Assembly: GCF_013618475.1 (NCBI RefSeq)
Contig: NZ_JABJVN010000001.1
Coordinates: 744,001 to 808,000 of the forward strand
Source of the DNA: Saccharibacillus deserti
GTDB lineage: Bacteria; Bacillota; Bacilli; Paenibacillales; Paenibacillaceae
Direction of reading: 5' to 3'
DNA length: 64,000 nucleotides
Part shown: positions 27,918 to 37,741 of the stretch, in pieces
How positions within the stretch are numbered: position 1 is the stretch's first letter
Layout of the letters: the number at the start of each line of letters is the position of its first letter
Notes under the pieces: generated by a model
Told to the model about the DNA's origin: nothing
The model's database searches: none
Seen by the model: the letters and a program-made list of their open reading frames with translations, nothing else
Program-made: the position numbers and the translations under genes

Positions 27918-28889
27918 ATGCAACAGTCAAATGGAGATTTCGTGCTGCGCGTCCGCGATCTGAACAAGCGGATCGGACGCAAACCGATTATCCGCACCAT
28001 CAGCTTCGATGTACGGGAAGGCGAAATCTTCGGATTCTTGGGTCCGAACGGCGCCGGTAAAACGACCACGATCCGCATGCTTGTCGGGTTAATCAAACCT
28101 ACGTCCGGCAGCGTGGAAATTTGCGGATACGACGTGCAGAAACAGCCGGAAGAAGCGTTAAAATACGTAGGGTCCATCGTCGAGAATCCCGAAATGTATC
28201 CTTTTCTGACGGGATGGGAGAATTTGATGCACTTTGCCCGCATGCATGACGGGATCGGGGAAGACCGGATCCGGGAAGTGACGGAGCTTGTCCATCTGGG
28301 CGGACGGATTCATGAAAAGGTGCGTACGTATTCGCTTGGCATGCGGCAGCGGCTCGGGATTGCGCAGGCGCTGCTTGCCCGTCCCAAACTGCTGATTCTG
28401 GATGAGCCCACCAACGGACTCGATCCCAAAGGCATCAAAGAGATGCGGAGCTTTATTCGGGAGCTTGCCGCCGGAGGACTGGCCGTGTTCGTATCCAGTC
28501 ACCTGCTGAGCGAAATTCAGCTGCTGTGCGACCGCGTTGCGATTATCGGCGGAGGCCGGGAACTCGCCGTCGGATCGGTCGAGGAATTGATGGGAGCCGG
28601 CCGGGGAATGGTCATCTGGGACACGGAGCCCCGCGACCGGGCGGAGCGGCTGCTGCGCGAATATGCCGATATCGCCGTTCTGGACCCGGCCGGCGCCGCC
28701 GGGCTGGACGATACGGCTGCGGCGCTGCTCAATGCGCGCAGCATCGTCACCGAAACGCCGGAAGAACGCGTGGCCGAAGTGCTGGAGCGGATGGTCCGCG
28801 AAGGCATCGCGATCCGGGGCATGCACCGCGTCGCTCCGACGCTGGAGCGGTTTTTCCTGCAAATGACAGAGGGGGAAGGCATCGAGTGA
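27918..28889 (+). CDS. ABC transporter ATP-binding protein (BcrA/YxlF type)
   Basis: ATPase of 323 residues. Walker A G-P-N-G-A-G-K-T-T, signature Y-S-L-G-M-R-Q-R and Walker B L-L-I-L-D-E-P-T-N-G-L-D are intact. The ~90-residue C-terminal extension is typical of DRA-type exporters for peptide antibiotics, sodium or unknown compounds. Coupled to the permease gene by a GTGA overlap. Confidence 0.9.
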   Translation: MQQSNGDFVLRVRDLNKRIGRKPIIRTISFDVREGEIFGFLGPNGAGKTTTIRMLVGLIKPTSGSVEICGYDVQKQPEEALKYVGSIVENPEMYPFLTGWENLMHFARMHDGIGEDRIREVTELVHLGGRIHEKVRTYSLGMRQRLGIAQALLARPKLLILDEPTNGLDPKGIKEMRSFIRELAAGGLAVFVSSHLLSEIQLLCDRVAIIGGGRELAVGSVEELMGAGRGMVIWDTEPRDRAERLLREYADIAVLDPAGAAGLDDTAAALLNARSIVTETPEERVAEVLERMVREGIAIRGMHRVAPTLERFFLQMTEGEGIE

Positions 28890-29875
28890 AACGATTTTGG
28901 GCCATGGTACAAAATGAAGTCGTCAAGATCGTCAAAAAGAAGCGTTTCTATATCGTTCTGCTCATTCTGGCCGTTATGGTGCCGGTCTTCAGTTACGCGC
29001 AGATGAAGCAGTCGCTTGAACGCCGGGAAAGTTACGGCAGCGACTGGCGGCTTGAGGTGCAGCAGGCCATTATCGACAACCAGAATTCCTTGAGCAGCGA
29101 CCGCGTGCCGCAGGAATGGAAAGTCTACCGGCAGATTTATATTCAACAGATGCAGTATTACCTCGATAACGACGTCAATCCGAACGAACCGGGCGGAGTG
29201 ACTTTTACGCGGGAATTTATCGATAACGCTTCGACCCTGTTTATTCCGCTTATGATCATGACGATCGCCTCCGATCTCGTTTCTTCCGAACGGACCGGGG
29301 GAACGATCAAGATGCTGCTGACGCGTCCGAACCGAAGATGGAAAGTGCTGCTCAGCAAATTGACGGCGCTGCTCATGTTCGTCTCGCTGATCGTCGCCAG
29401 CGCCTATCTGATCTGCTACGCGATCGCGGGACTGTTTTTCGGATACACCGGCTGGAGCATTCCGATCTTTACCGGGTTCGTGCTGAACGGCTCCGATGTC
29501 GATCTCGGCTATGTCCAAGCGACGCCGCAGTGGCAGTACCTGCTGATGCAGGCCGGTCTGGTCTGGTTCGTGGGTGTGGTCGTGGCGCTGCTGGCTTTCA
29601 TGGTTACGGTTCTGGTGCGGAGCACGGCGGCGAGTATCGTCGTGATGATGGCCGCATTAATCTCCGGTTCGATTCTGGCGAATATGGCTTCGGCCTGGAC
29701 AAGCGCCAAGTATTTGTTTATGGTCAATCTCGGGCTTACGCAGTATCTGGCGGGAAGTCCGGCGCCGATCGAAGGCATGACACTGGGCTTTTCGCTGGCC
29801 GTTTTGGCGGTCTGGGGCGCGGTTTCCGTTATTATTTCTTTTATCGTCTTTACGAAGAGGGACGTTTTGACTTAG
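28886..29875 (+). CDS. ABC-2 type transporter permease
   Basis: Integral membrane protein of 329 residues, partner of the preceding ATPase. It starts with M-K-R-F-W-A-M-V-Q-N-E and has one N-terminal helix, a large extracytoplasmic loop of about 120 residues and five further helices, the ABC-2 layout. GTG 28886 is chosen; a longer frame from 28526 is only the shadow of the ATPase gene. With the ATPase it forms an exporter of unknown substrate. Confidence 0.88.
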   Translation: MKRFWAMVQNEVVKIVKKKRFYIVLLILAVMVPVFSYAQMKQSLERRESYGSDWRLEVQQAIIDNQNSLSSDRVPQEWKVYRQIYIQQMQYYLDNDVNPNEPGGVTFTREFIDNASTLFIPLMIMTIASDLVSSERTGGTIKMLLTRPNRRWKVLLSKLTALLMFVSLIVASAYLICYAIAGLFFGYTGWSIPIFTGFVLNGSDVDLGYVQATPQWQYLLMQAGLVWFVGVVVALLAFMVTVLVRSTAASIVVMMAALISGSILANMASAWTSAKYLFMVNLGLTQYLAGSPAPIEGMTLGFSLAVLAVWGAVSVIISFIVFTKRDVLT

Positions 29876-29969
29876 AATAAAAAGAGCGAAAATGAAAACA
29901 CTTGTTTGCATTTTGGGAGTTTGAAGTTTCGAAAGCAAAGAGCGAGCAAGAGAGAAAGAAGGGGAAATC

Positions 29970-31940
29970 ATGGCCGAACAGATCGATACGGCGGAACAGA
30001 CGGCGGCGAAAATCGTCGAAGGATACGGTGCGGACGATATTCAGGTGCTGGAAGGACTGGTAGCGGTCCGCAAACGGCCCGGTATGTATATCGGGAGTAC
30101 GAGCGCATCGGGCCTGCATCATCTCGTATGGGAAATCATCGATAATGCCGTGGACGAACATTTGGCCAAACACTGCGACCGGATCGAAGTGGCGCTGAAC
30201 AAAGACGGATCCGTTACGGTCCGCGACAACGGGCGCGGCATTCCGACCGGCATGCACAAGAGCGGCGTACCGACACCGCAGGTCGTTTACACGGTTCTGC
30301 ACGCCGGGGGCAAATTCGGCGGCGGGGGATATAAGAAGTCCGGCGGTCTGCACGGCGTCGGAGCGTCTGTAACCAACGCGCTTTCGGAATGGCTTGAAGT
30401 TGAAATTTACCGCGACGGCAAAATTCACCGCCAGCGGTTCGAATATCGCGTGGACAAGAAAGGCGCGGAACACGTCGGCGATCCGGTAACCGGACTCGAA
30501 GTGCTCGGCAATACGAGACAGACCGGCACGAAGGTTACGTTCAAGCCGGATATTCGCGTGTTCAAGAGCGGGATTTCGCTCAGCTACGATACGCTGGCCG
30601 AGCGTCTGCAGGAGATTGCTTTCCTGAACTCGGGTCTGCGCATCGTACTGACGGATCAGCGCAGCGACAAAGCCGACGAGTTTTATTACGAAGGCGGCGC
30701 GAAGCAGTTTGTCGAGTTCTTGAACGAAGGCAAGGAAGTGCTGCACGAAGTCGTGCGGTTCTATGCCGAGAAAGAAGATATCGAAGTCGAGGTGGCTTTC
30801 CAATACAATGCCGGCTACACCGAGACGATCGCTTCTTTCGTCAACTCCATACCGACGCGCGGCGGGGGTACCCACGAGACCGGATTCAAGACGGCGTATA
30901 CGCGGGCGCTGAATGAATACGCACGCAAAACGGGCGTTCTAAAAGAAAAAGACAAAAACCTCGAAGGCGGCGACCTGCGCGAAGGCATGATGGCCGTTAT
31001 CAGCGTCAAGATGGGCGAAGTGGAATTCGTCGGCCAGACCAAAGATCAGCTGGGCAGCGCTTCGGCGCGAAGCGCGGTCGATTCGATCGTCTCCGACAAA
31101 ACCGCGCAGTTCCTGGAAGAAAATCCTCAGGTCGCGCAGATTCTGATCCGCAAATCGGTTCAGGCGGCGCGGGCCAGGGAAGCGGCGCGCAAAGCGCGCG
31201 ACGAGATGCGCACAGGCAAGAAGCGCAGCGAAAGTTCCAACCTGAACGGCAAACTGACCCCGGCACAATCCAAAGACTTTACCAAGACGGAACTGTTTAT
31301 CGTCGAAGGCGATTCAGCCGGCGGTTCGGCCAAACAGGGTCGGGATTCGAAGATCCAGGCGATTCTGCCGCTCAAAGGTAAGCCGCTCAATCCGGAAAAA
31401 GCCAAATTGGCGGAGATTCTCAAGAACGAAGAATACAGGGCTATCGTTTCGGCGATCGGCGCGGGCATCGGTCCGGAGTTCGCCGTGGAAGACAGCAATT
31501 TCTCCAAGATCGTCATCATGACCGACGCGGATACGGACGGCGCGCATATCCAGGTGCTGCTGCTGACCTTCTTCTACCGGTACATGAAGCCGATGATCGA
31601 TCAGGGTAAGGTCTATATCGCCCAGCCGCCGCTGTTCAAAATCACGCGCAAAGGCTCCCGCAAGAACGACGTGTCCTATGCCTGGAGCGACGAAGAGCTG
31701 GAGAAACTGACGAAGAATGCCAAGAACTTCGAACTTCAACGTTACAAAGGCCTCGGCGAGATGAACCCGGACCAGCTCTGGGAAACGACGATGGACCCGA
31801 CGACACGCACGCTGCTTCAGGTGCAGATCGAAGACGCCGCCAAAGCCGAACGCCGCGTATCGACGCTGATGGGCGACAAAGTCGACCCGCGCAAGCGTTG
31901 GATCGTGGAGCATGTGGACTTTACCGAAGTCGACGAATAA
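29970..31940 (+). CDS. parE: DNA topoisomerase IV subunit B
   Basis: ATPase subunit of topoisomerase IV, 656 residues, decatenating replicated chromosomes. GHKL ATP-binding motifs (E-I-I-D-N-A-V-D-E, D-N-G-R-G-I-P, G-G-L-H-G-V-G) are followed by the transducer domain and the TOPRIM motifs E-G-D-S-A-G-G and D-T-D-G-A-H-I. Adjacent parC and the length distinguish it from gyrB. GAAAGAAGGGGAAATC precedes ATG. Confidence 0.95.
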   Translation: MAEQIDTAEQTAAKIVEGYGADDIQVLEGLVAVRKRPGMYIGSTSASGLHHLVWEIIDNAVDEHLAKHCDRIEVALNKDGSVTVRDNGRGIPTGMHKSGVPTPQVVYTVLHAGGKFGGGGYKKSGGLHGVGASVTNALSEWLEVEIYRDGKIHRQRFEYRVDKKGAEHVGDPVTGLEVLGNTRQTGTKVTFKPDIRVFKSGISLSYDTLAERLQEIAFLNSGLRIVLTDQRSDKADEFYYEGGAKQFVEFLNEGKEVLHEVVRFYAEKEDIEVEVAFQYNAGYTETIASFVNSIPTRGGGTHETGFKTAYTRALNEYARKTGVLKEKDKNLEGGDLREGMMAVISVKMGEVEFVGQTKDQLGSASARSAVDSIVSDKTAQFLEENPQVAQILIRKSVQAARAREAARKARDEMRTGKKRSESSNLNGKLTPAQSKDFTKTELFIVEGDSAGGSAKQGRDSKIQAILPLKGKPLNPEKAKLAEILKNEEYRAIVSAIGAGIGPEFAVEDSNFSKIVIMTDADTDGAHIQVLLLTFFYRYMKPMIDQGKVYIAQPPLFKITRKGSRKNDVSYAWSDEELEKLTKNAKNFELQRYKGLGEMNPDQLWETTMDPTTRTLLQVQIEDAAKAERRVSTLMGDKVDPRKRWIVEHVDFTEVDE

Positions 31941-31964
31941 GCAGCAGAAGGAGATTTTTAACCA

Positions 31965-34421
31965 ATGAGCGTACCGGAAGAACAATTCAAGCCGGCTTTT
32001 CTCGAAGAAGTGGTCGGAGACCGCTTTGGCCGGTATTCCAAATATATTATCCAGGACCGGGCTATTCCCGACGTTCGCGACGGACTGAAGCCGGTTCAGC
32101 GCCGAATCTTGTACGCCATGTACGAATCGGGCAACACGCCGGAAAAAGGCTACCGCAAATCGGCCAAAACGGTCGGCGACGTCATGGGCAACTATCATCC
32201 GCACGGAGACTCTTCGATCTACGAAGGCATGGTGCGGATGGCACAGCCCTGGAAAATGGCGCATACGCTTGTGGACGGACACGGCAACTGGGGTTCCATC
32301 GACGACGACCCGGCAGCGGCGATGCGTTATACGGAAGCCCGCCTGTCGACCATCGCCATGGAAATGCTGCGCGATATCGACAAGCGTACCGTGCAGTTCA
32401 AAGATAACTTCGATAATACGGCGAAAGAACCTGTCGTGCTGCCGGCCCGTTATCCGAATCTGCTCGTAAACGGCGTCAGCGGCATTTCGGCGGGATTCGC
32501 CACGGAAATTCCTCCGCACAATCTGCAGGAAGTCATCGACGCCTGTATCGCGGTGATGGAAAATCCGGCGATCGATCTGGACGGGATCATGCAGCATATC
32601 AAAGGTCCCGACTTCCCGACCGGAGGGATTGTGATGGGCGAAGCGGGGATCCGCGAAGCCTACTCGACGGGACGCGGCAAGATCCAGGTTCGTTCGAGAA
32701 CGGAGATCGAGAATCTGCGCGGAGGCAAGCAGCAGCTTGTCATTACGCAGATCCCGTATCAGGTTGTCAAATCTCGTTTGGTGACGGCCATGGAAAATAT
32801 CCGGCTGGAGAAAAAAGTCGAAGGCATTGCCGAAGTGCGGGACGAGAGCGGACGCGAAGGCATGCGCATCGTGGTCGAATTGAAAAAAGAAGCGGACGCA
32901 AACGGAATTTTGGCTTATCTGCTCAAAAAAACCGATCTGCAGGTCAGCTATAACTTCAATATGGTCGCGATTGTCAACAAAGCGCCGCAGCAGCTTGGCG
33001 TCAAGCCGATTCTTGAAGCGTATATCGGGCATCAGCGCGAAGTCATTACCAAACGGACCTCGCATGAGCTGGAAAAAGCCAAAGACCGTTCCCACGTCCT
33101 CGAAGGCCTGGTCAAAGCGCTGAATATTCTGGACGACGTCGTTGCGGCTATCCGGGCTTCGAAGAACCGTCAGGATGCCCAGAACAATCTGCAGTGGATG
33201 TTCGGATTTACCGAACGCCAGGCCGATTCGATCTTGACCCTCCAACTGTACCGGCTTACCAATCTCGAGATCACGCAGCTGGAGAAAGAACATTCGGAAC
33301 TCGAAAAAAGAATTGCGGTGCTGGAAGGCATCTTGTCGAGCGATCGGAAGCTGAATGCGGTAATCCGCAAAGAACTGACGGAGATTCGGGACAAGTTCGG
33401 GATTCTCCGCCGTTCGGAACTGCAAAGCGAAGTCGAGGAGATCAAGCTGAATCTGGAAGTAATGATTCCGCAGGAAGAAGTCATCGTCTCGCTGTCGCAG
33501 GAAGGCTACATCAAACGGACCGGCATGCCTTCGTTTACACGTTCGGGCAGCGACCGGAGCGCCTCCGGTGCACGGGAAGGCGATTATATCCGTCAGCTGC
33601 TGGATGTCAGCACGCTGGACCGTCTGCTCGTGTTTACCCAGAAAGGACAATTCTATCTGCTGCCGGTTCACCAGATTCCGGAATTCAAGTGGAAAGATAA
33701 CGGAACGGCGATCGTCAATGTGATTCCTCTGGACAAAGAGGAGCGGATCGTCTCGATTATTCCGGTCAAAGAACTGGAAGAGTCGGAGCAGTCGCTTGTG
33801 TTTACGACCCGCAAAGGCCAAGTGAAACGCACGCTGCTGCGCGATTACGCGACCAAGCGAAGCGGAGGCATGGCGGCCTGCAAGCTGGGTGACGGAGACG
33901 AAGTTCTGCACGTCAATCTGAGCGACGGAAACAAGGATATTCTGCTCATTACGGCGGAAGGCATGAGTATTCGCTTCGGCGAACAGGAGATTTCCACGAT
34001 GGGCCGCGTCTCGACCGGTGTCCGCGGAATCCAGCTCAAGGAAGGCGATGAAGTGGTCTCGGCGCTGTTTGTCACAGGAGATGACGGCGAAGTGCTGGTC
34101 GTCAGCGATTTGGCGTATGCCAAGCGTTCGATGCTGCTCGAGTATCCGTCGCAGAGCCGCGGCGGCAAAGGAATTGCGACATTCGAATTCAAGGAAGGCA
34201 AACGGGTGAAGCCAAACGGAACCCGTCTCGTCGGCGCTTACAATACCCGGAGCACGCTGCCTGCGGTTGCGGTACTGTCCAGCGGAGAAAGACTTGAGTT
34301 CCCGGCCGGCAAAGCTTCGCTGACCGAACGCAAGCATATCGGCAGAGCGCTGCTTGCGATCGAAAAACCGGTAACGGTCGTCGATCTGCTTCCTTCGTTC
34401 GAGCGCGAACCTGTCCTTTAA
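31965..34421 (+). CDS. parC: DNA topoisomerase IV subunit A
   Basis: DNA-cleaving subunit of topoisomerase IV, 818 residues. The active-site Tyr lies in [10 protein letters not shown] near residue 122, and the quinolone-resistance region P-H-G-D-S-S-I-Y-E reads as wild type (Ser at the GrlA-80-like position). The C-terminal beta-pinwheel contains Q-S-R-G-G-K-G, a near-complete GyrA-box. Separated from parE by 24 bp with AGAAGGAG upstream, hence one operon. Confidence 0.95.
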   Translation: MSVPEEQFKPAFLEEVVGDRFGRYSKYIIQDRAIPDVRDGLKPVQRRILYAMYESGNTPEKGYRKSAKTVGDVMGNYHPHGDSSIYEGMVRMAQPWKMAHTLVDGHGNWGSIDDDPAAAMRYTEARLSTIAMEMLRDIDKRTVQFKDNFDNTAKEPVVLPARYPNLLVNGVSGISAGFATEIPPHNLQEVIDACIAVMENPAIDLDGIMQHIKGPDFPTGGIVMGEAGIREAYSTGRGKIQVRSRTEIENLRGGKQQLVITQIPYQVVKSRLVTAMENIRLEKKVEGIAEVRDESGREGMRIVVELKKEADANGILAYLLKKTDLQVSYNFNMVAIVNKAPQQLGVKPILEAYIGHQREVITKRTSHELEKAKDRSHVLEGLVKALNILDDVVAAIRASKNRQDAQNNLQWMFGFTERQADSILTLQLYRLTNLEITQLEKEHSELEKRIAVLEGILSSDRKLNAVIRKELTEIRDKFGILRRSELQSEVEEIKLNLEVMIPQEEVIVSLSQEGYIKRTGMPSFTRSGSDRSASGAREGDYIRQLLDVSTLDRLLVFTQKGQFYLLPVHQIPEFKWKDNGTAIVNVIPLDKEERIVSIIPVKELEESEQSLVFTTRKGQVKRTLLRDYATKRSGGMAACKLGDGDEVLHVNLSDGNKDILLITAEGMSIRFGEQEISTMGRVSTGVRGIQLKEGDEVVSALFVTGDDGEVLVVSDLAYAKRSMLLEYPSQSRGGKGIATFEFKEGKRVKPNGTRLVGAYNTRSTLPAVAVLSSGERLEFPAGKASLTERKHIGRALLAIEKPVTVVDLLPSFEREPVL

Positions 34422-34432
34422 TCACAATTGCA

Positions 34433-34480
34433 AAAAAGACGTTCGGTCAGCTGCATAAGCGGCTATCCGAACGTCTTTTT
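34433..34480. terminator. Bidirectional terminator between parC and the pseudouridine synthase
   Basis: AAAAAGACGTTCGG pairs with CCGAACGTCTTTTT, with runs of A and T at both ends, so it works in either direction for the convergent genes. Confidence 0.9.
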
Positions 34481-34520
34481 GGTATGTTTTTCAAACGAAA
34501 AGATTCTGAAGCAGAGGCTG

Positions 34521-35324
34521 CTATTCGCCGTGCTCCAGTTCTTCGCGCAGCATCTTGTAGACGCTGCCTGACCACTGGGTCCATGGTGCAGCGGCCGGCG
34601 GCATCGAGATCAGCAGCGTCGATTCTTTCGTAATCGGATGCGGGAAGCGGAGGCGTACCGACCACAAAGCAATTTGTTCGCCGGGCTTGGTCTGCGACGC
34701 GCCGTACTTCTGATCGCCGTACAGCGGGCAGCCGAGGCTGCTCATCTGAACACGGATCTGGTGGGAGCGGCCCGTATGCAGCTCGACGCGCACCAGAGCC
34801 CGTCTGCCGTCATCGGCGAGTACCGAATAGTCCAGAATAGCTTCTTTGGCGCCGGGCGTTCCTTTGGTGACCGCCGTTACGGTGTTGCTGCGTTCGTCTT
34901 TGAGCAGATAATGGACCAGACGACCTTCGCGTTCGCGGGGCACGCCGTTGGTGACGGCCGCGTAGGTCTTGCGGATCGAATGCGTACGCACCGCATCCGA
35001 GAGACGCGAAGCGCCTTTCGACGTTTTGGCGAAGACCATCGCGCCGCCTACGGGACGATCCAGCCGATGGACCAGCCCGAGAAAGACATTGCCGGGTTTG
35101 TCATGCCGGATTTTGAGATCCCGCTTCAGCAGGGTCAGCATGTCGAGGTCGCCGCTAGCGTCTTCCTGCACCGGGATATTGACCGGCTTTACGACACCGA
35201 GCACATGGTTGTCTTCCAGCAGCACGGGAATAGGAGAGACCGCCCGGGCGTCGTCTCGGAATTCTGCCGGCGAATGCGCCGGACGGTCGTCCTGCTGCCG
35301 ATCCCGCCGGATATCGCCTTTCAT
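34521..35324 (-). CDS. RluA-family RNA pseudouridine synthase
   Basis: Enzyme of 267 residues that isomerises uridine in rRNA or tRNA. The catalytic Asp is in the motif V-H-R-L-D-R-P-V-G-G; the K-P motif (V-V-K-P-V-N-I-P-V) lies upstream. No S4 domain is seen. ATG 35324 shares one base with the stop of the methyltransferase gene (TGATG), which fixes the start; a longer frame from 35573 merely overlaps that gene. Confidence 0.9.
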   Translation of the reverse strand: MKGDIRRDRQQDDRPAHSPAEFRDDARAVSPIPVLLEDNHVLGVVKPVNIPVQEDASGDLDMLTLLKRDLKIRHDKPGNVFLGLVHRLDRPVGGAMVFAKTSKGASRLSDAVRTHSIRKTYAAVTNGVPREREGRLVHYLLKDERSNTVTAVTKGTPGAKEAILDYSVLADDGRRALVRVELHTGRSHQIRVQMSSLGCPLYGDQKYGASQTKPGEQIALWSVRLRFPHPITKESTLLISMPPAAAPWTQWSGSVYKMLREELEHGE

Positions 35325-36193
35325 CAGTTCGACTCCCAGCGACCGAGGATGCCGCACGGCAGCGTCAGGCCGGAACGGCTGATCGGCAGGCCGATTTCGC
35401 CAGCGCTGATCTGTCCGCCGTAGCGCGGCTTCATCGTCATTTCCAGCATGTTCGACAGCACGGTCGGCGAGATGCCGGTTGTGTACGAATTGATCAGCAT
35501 GAACAGCGGATTGTCGGACAGAATCTGCATGCACGATTCCAGGAACGGATATAGGCTCGATTCCAGTTTCCACGTCTCGCCGTTAGGCCCGCGTCCGTAG
35601 GAGGGAGGATCCATGATAATGGCGTCGTATTTATTGCCGCGGCGCTGTTCACGCTGTACAAACTTGAATACGTCGTCTGTGATAAAGCGTACCGGACGGT
35701 CGTTGAGACCGGAAAGCTGAATATTTTCCTTGGCCCATTGAACCATGCCTTTTGCCGCATCGACATGGACAACGCTCGCGCCGGCATAGGCCGAAGCGAC
35801 GGTTGCACCGCCCGTATAGGCAAACAGGTTAAGGACTTGGATCGGGCGCCCGGCATGCTGGATCTTGTCCATCATCCAGCTCCAGTTGGCCGCCTGTTCC
35901 GGGAACAACCCCGTATGCTTGAAGCTGGTCGGCTTGATATAGAATTTCAGCTTGTCTTCGTAGGAGATGGTCCAGCGCTCCGGCAGCGTAGTCTTCCAGG
36001 TCCAGCTGCCTCCGCCTGCCGAGCTGCGGTGATAATGTCCCGCCGTTTCGCGCCAAGGCCCGCTTTCGTCCGCGATTGGCCAGATGATCTGCGGGTCCGG
36101 ACGCCGCAGAACAACGTCGCCCCAGCGTTCCAGTTTGTCGCCTGCGCCGGTATCGATCAGTTCGTAATCTTTCCAATTTTGAGCCATATACAT
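35324..36193 (-). CDS. Class I SAM-dependent rRNA methyltransferase (RlmI-like, without PUA)
   Basis: Methyltransferase of 289 residues. The SAM site is L-N-L-F-A-Y-T-G-G-A-T-V and the catalytic motif is D-P-P-S-Y-G-R-G, as in the RlmI/RlmK group. The N-terminal PUA domain of RlmI is missing, so the target base is uncertain. ATG 36193 is preferred because AGGGTGG precedes it on the reverse strand. Coupled to the pseudouridine synthase downstream: an RNA-modification pair. Confidence 0.85.
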   Translation of the reverse strand: MYMAQNWKDYELIDTGAGDKLERWGDVVLRRPDPQIIWPIADESGPWRETAGHYHRSSAGGGSWTWKTTLPERWTISYEDKLKFYIKPTSFKHTGLFPEQAANWSWMMDKIQHAGRPIQVLNLFAYTGGATVASAYAGASVVHVDAAKGMVQWAKENIQLSGLNDRPVRFITDDVFKFVQREQRRGNKYDAIIMDPPSYGRGPNGETWKLESSLYPFLESCMQILSDNPLFMLINSYTTGISPTVLSNMLEMTMKPRYGGQISAGEIGLPISRSGLTLPCGILGRWESN

Positions 36194-36325
36194 AGAAATT
36201 AAACCACCCTTGTTTTGTCGTTGTTGCGCCCGAATTTTACGAAGTTTATACGCTGTCGTTCGCTGTGTTTCCCAGAATATTATTGTACCCGAGGAGGGGG
36301 TAAAAAGCCAGAAATTCAAAAACGT

Positions 36326-36355
36326 TTGACATTGATAATCATTATCATTTATGAT
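36326..36355 (+). promoter_or_regulatory. Sigma-A promoter overlapped by a perfect Fur box
   Basis: TTGACA (36326-36331), an 18-bp spacer and TATGAT (36350-36355). The 15-mer TGATAATCATTATCA at 36333-36347 matches the Bacillus Fur 7-1-7 consensus at all 14 fixed positions and fills the spacer. Iron-loaded Fur bound here would block RNA polymerase, so the flavodoxin operon should be on only when iron is scarce. Confidence 0.9.
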
Positions 36356-36421
36356 GTGGCATATCGGAATTCGCCGATGGGGCCAATTCCTGTTTTCACC
36401 ACAAATTTTGGAGGTCTGATC

Positions 36422-36871
36422 ATGAGCAAACTCATTCTCATATATGCCAGCATGACCGGCAATACGGAAGAAATGTCGGAATTGATTACAAAAGGCATCG
36501 AAGAATCCGGCGGAGAAGTTACGGTCAAATTGGCCGAAGACTGCAACGCCGATCTTCTGCTGCAGTACGACGGAATGATTCTGGGGGCATATACCTGGGG
36601 AGACGGCGAGCTGCCGGACGAGTTCCTCGATTTCTATGACGAATTGGACGAACTGGACCTATCGGGCAAAAAGGCGGCTGTGTTCGGCAGCGGCGATACC
36701 GTCTATGAGCAGTTTGCCAAAGCGGTCGACCTGCTGCAGGAAAAATTGGCGGAACGGGGCGCCGAGATGGTACTCGAACCGCTCAAATTGGAACTTAATC
36801 CGTCAGGCGACGAACGCGGGGCCTGCCTGGCCTTTGGCAGAAACTTTGCCGGCAGCGCGGTTAGCGTATGA
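36422..36871 (+). CDS. Short-chain flavodoxin, iron-regulated
   Basis: FMN-binding electron carrier of 149 residues. The phosphate-binding loop is S-M-T-G-N-T-E-E-M and the isoalloxazine loops are Y-T-W-G-D-G and F-G-S-G-D-T-V-Y, as in short-chain flavodoxins such as YkuN/YkuP. It probably replaces ferredoxin under iron starvation, consistent with the perfect Fur box in its promoter. ATG 36422 follows TTGGAGGTCTGATC. The next gene overlaps by four bases. Confidence 0.93.
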   Translation: MSKLILIYASMTGNTEEMSELITKGIEESGGEVTVKLAEDCNADLLLQYDGMILGAYTWGDGELPDEFLDFYDELDELDLSGKKAAVFGSGDTVYEQFAKAVDLLQEKLAERGAEMVLEPLKLELNPSGDERGACLAFGRNFAGSAVSV

Positions 36872-37671
36872 GGGAAGAGCAGGGCCAACTACCGCTTGAC
36901 GAACAGCCCGGGCTGCTGGAAGATCACCGGTTGGAACGCTGGCTGGCCTCGGTTCGAAATCCGGATCCATCGCGCGCTGCACAGGGGAAGCGTCCGCACC
37001 GGGAGAGTCGGCACGAGGAGGCGGGACCTGCGTCTGCCGACGCCGCTTACTCTTGGGCGCAGCGGGTCCAGTACGCCGTAGGCCATGCGGTCAACCGTTA
37101 CTATGCGGCGGAACCGGAATTCCGGCAGCATGCCGATTCCGGCGAATTGGTCGATTACCGATGGCCGCGCAGGATCTCTTATTTCGATTCCGAGAAAAGT
37201 TACTGGGAGCTCAAAGACCAGGTGATCCGCAGTCTGGCTTCTTTTTTCGCGGCGAACGGCTATGAAGGAAAGCGTCCGGTTCTGCTCTACGAACAGTTCG
37301 AGACCTACGTCCCCGAGCTGGAGCTGAACCTGTCGATGATCTTCCAGGTCGCTTGGCAGCGCGGGAACCGGGAAGGCCTTCATCTTCAGAAATTCGTCGT
37401 CGAATACGATCCGCAGGTGCTCGACGGTTACCGGCATGCGGCCCGCGTTTTTTGCCGGCATGCGTTCGGAACGGATCCTTCCGTAATCGAAGTCTACACG
37501 GTGCTGGGCGGAGAACGGATCGAGCTGACGCTTGAAGATGTGCCGTACGAGAAGTCGCTCGATTATCTCAAACTGGCTTACAGCGGAATGGAAGAAGAAC
37601 AGAAGAGCGGATGCGGCTGCGGATGCGGCCGACAGGAATCGGAACCGATCACGGGATCGGCTCCGTGCTGA
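36868..37671 (+). CDS. Conserved-looking protein of unknown function with Cys-rich tail, possibly YkuO-like
   Basis: Soluble protein of 267 residues with no membrane segment. The first ~60 residues are charged and low in complexity; the core (about 65-240) is rich in aromatic residues. The C-terminus carries a cluster C-G-C-G-C-G and a final Cys. I recognise no domain. It overlaps the flavodoxin stop by four bases (ATGA) and so is under the same Fur-controlled promoter. In Bacillus the Fur-regulated ykuNOP operon also pairs flavodoxins with an uncharacterised protein, YkuO, so a YkuO-like role is possible (context only, not aligned). Confidence 0.7.
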   Translation: MREEQGQLPLDEQPGLLEDHRLERWLASVRNPDPSRAAQGKRPHRESRHEEAGPASADAAYSWAQRVQYAVGHAVNRYYAAEPEFRQHADSGELVDYRWPRRISYFDSEKSYWELKDQVIRSLASFFAANGYEGKRPVLLYEQFETYVPELELNLSMIFQVAWQRGNREGLHLQKFVVEYDPQVLDGYRHAARVFCRHAFGTDPSVIEVYTVLGGERIELTLEDVPYEKSLDYLKLAYSGMEEEQKSGCGCGCGRQESEPITGSAPC

Positions 37672-37673
37672 AG

Positions 37674-37693
37674 TCCGCCGGTTGTCCGGCGGA
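37674..37693. terminator. Hairpin between convergent genes
   Basis: Perfect 8-bp stem TCCGCCGG/CCGGCGGA around TTGT, without a clear T-run. It is the only terminator-like structure between the Cys-rich protein and the acetyltransferase. Confidence 0.45.
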
Positions 37694-37741
37694 GCCGTTT
37701 CGACTCGAACGTCTACTCGTTTCCGGCGGTCTTGGCAGGCT

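Noticed and set aside
29880-29969. LexA box before parE
   Set aside because: AAAACACTTGTTTG has only part of the CGAAC-N4-GTTCG consensus, with three mismatches in the half-sites.
31314-34337. Reverse-strand open frame of about 1,007 codons across parC
   Set aside because: It is antisense to parC and the end of parE, is rich in His, Arg, Phe and Gln, has no ribosome binding site and no recognisable motif; a mirror of the GC-rich codon pattern.
35325-35573. N-terminal extension of the pseudouridine synthase
   Set aside because: The region is entirely within the upstream methyltransferase gene in another frame; the TGATG junction marks the true start.
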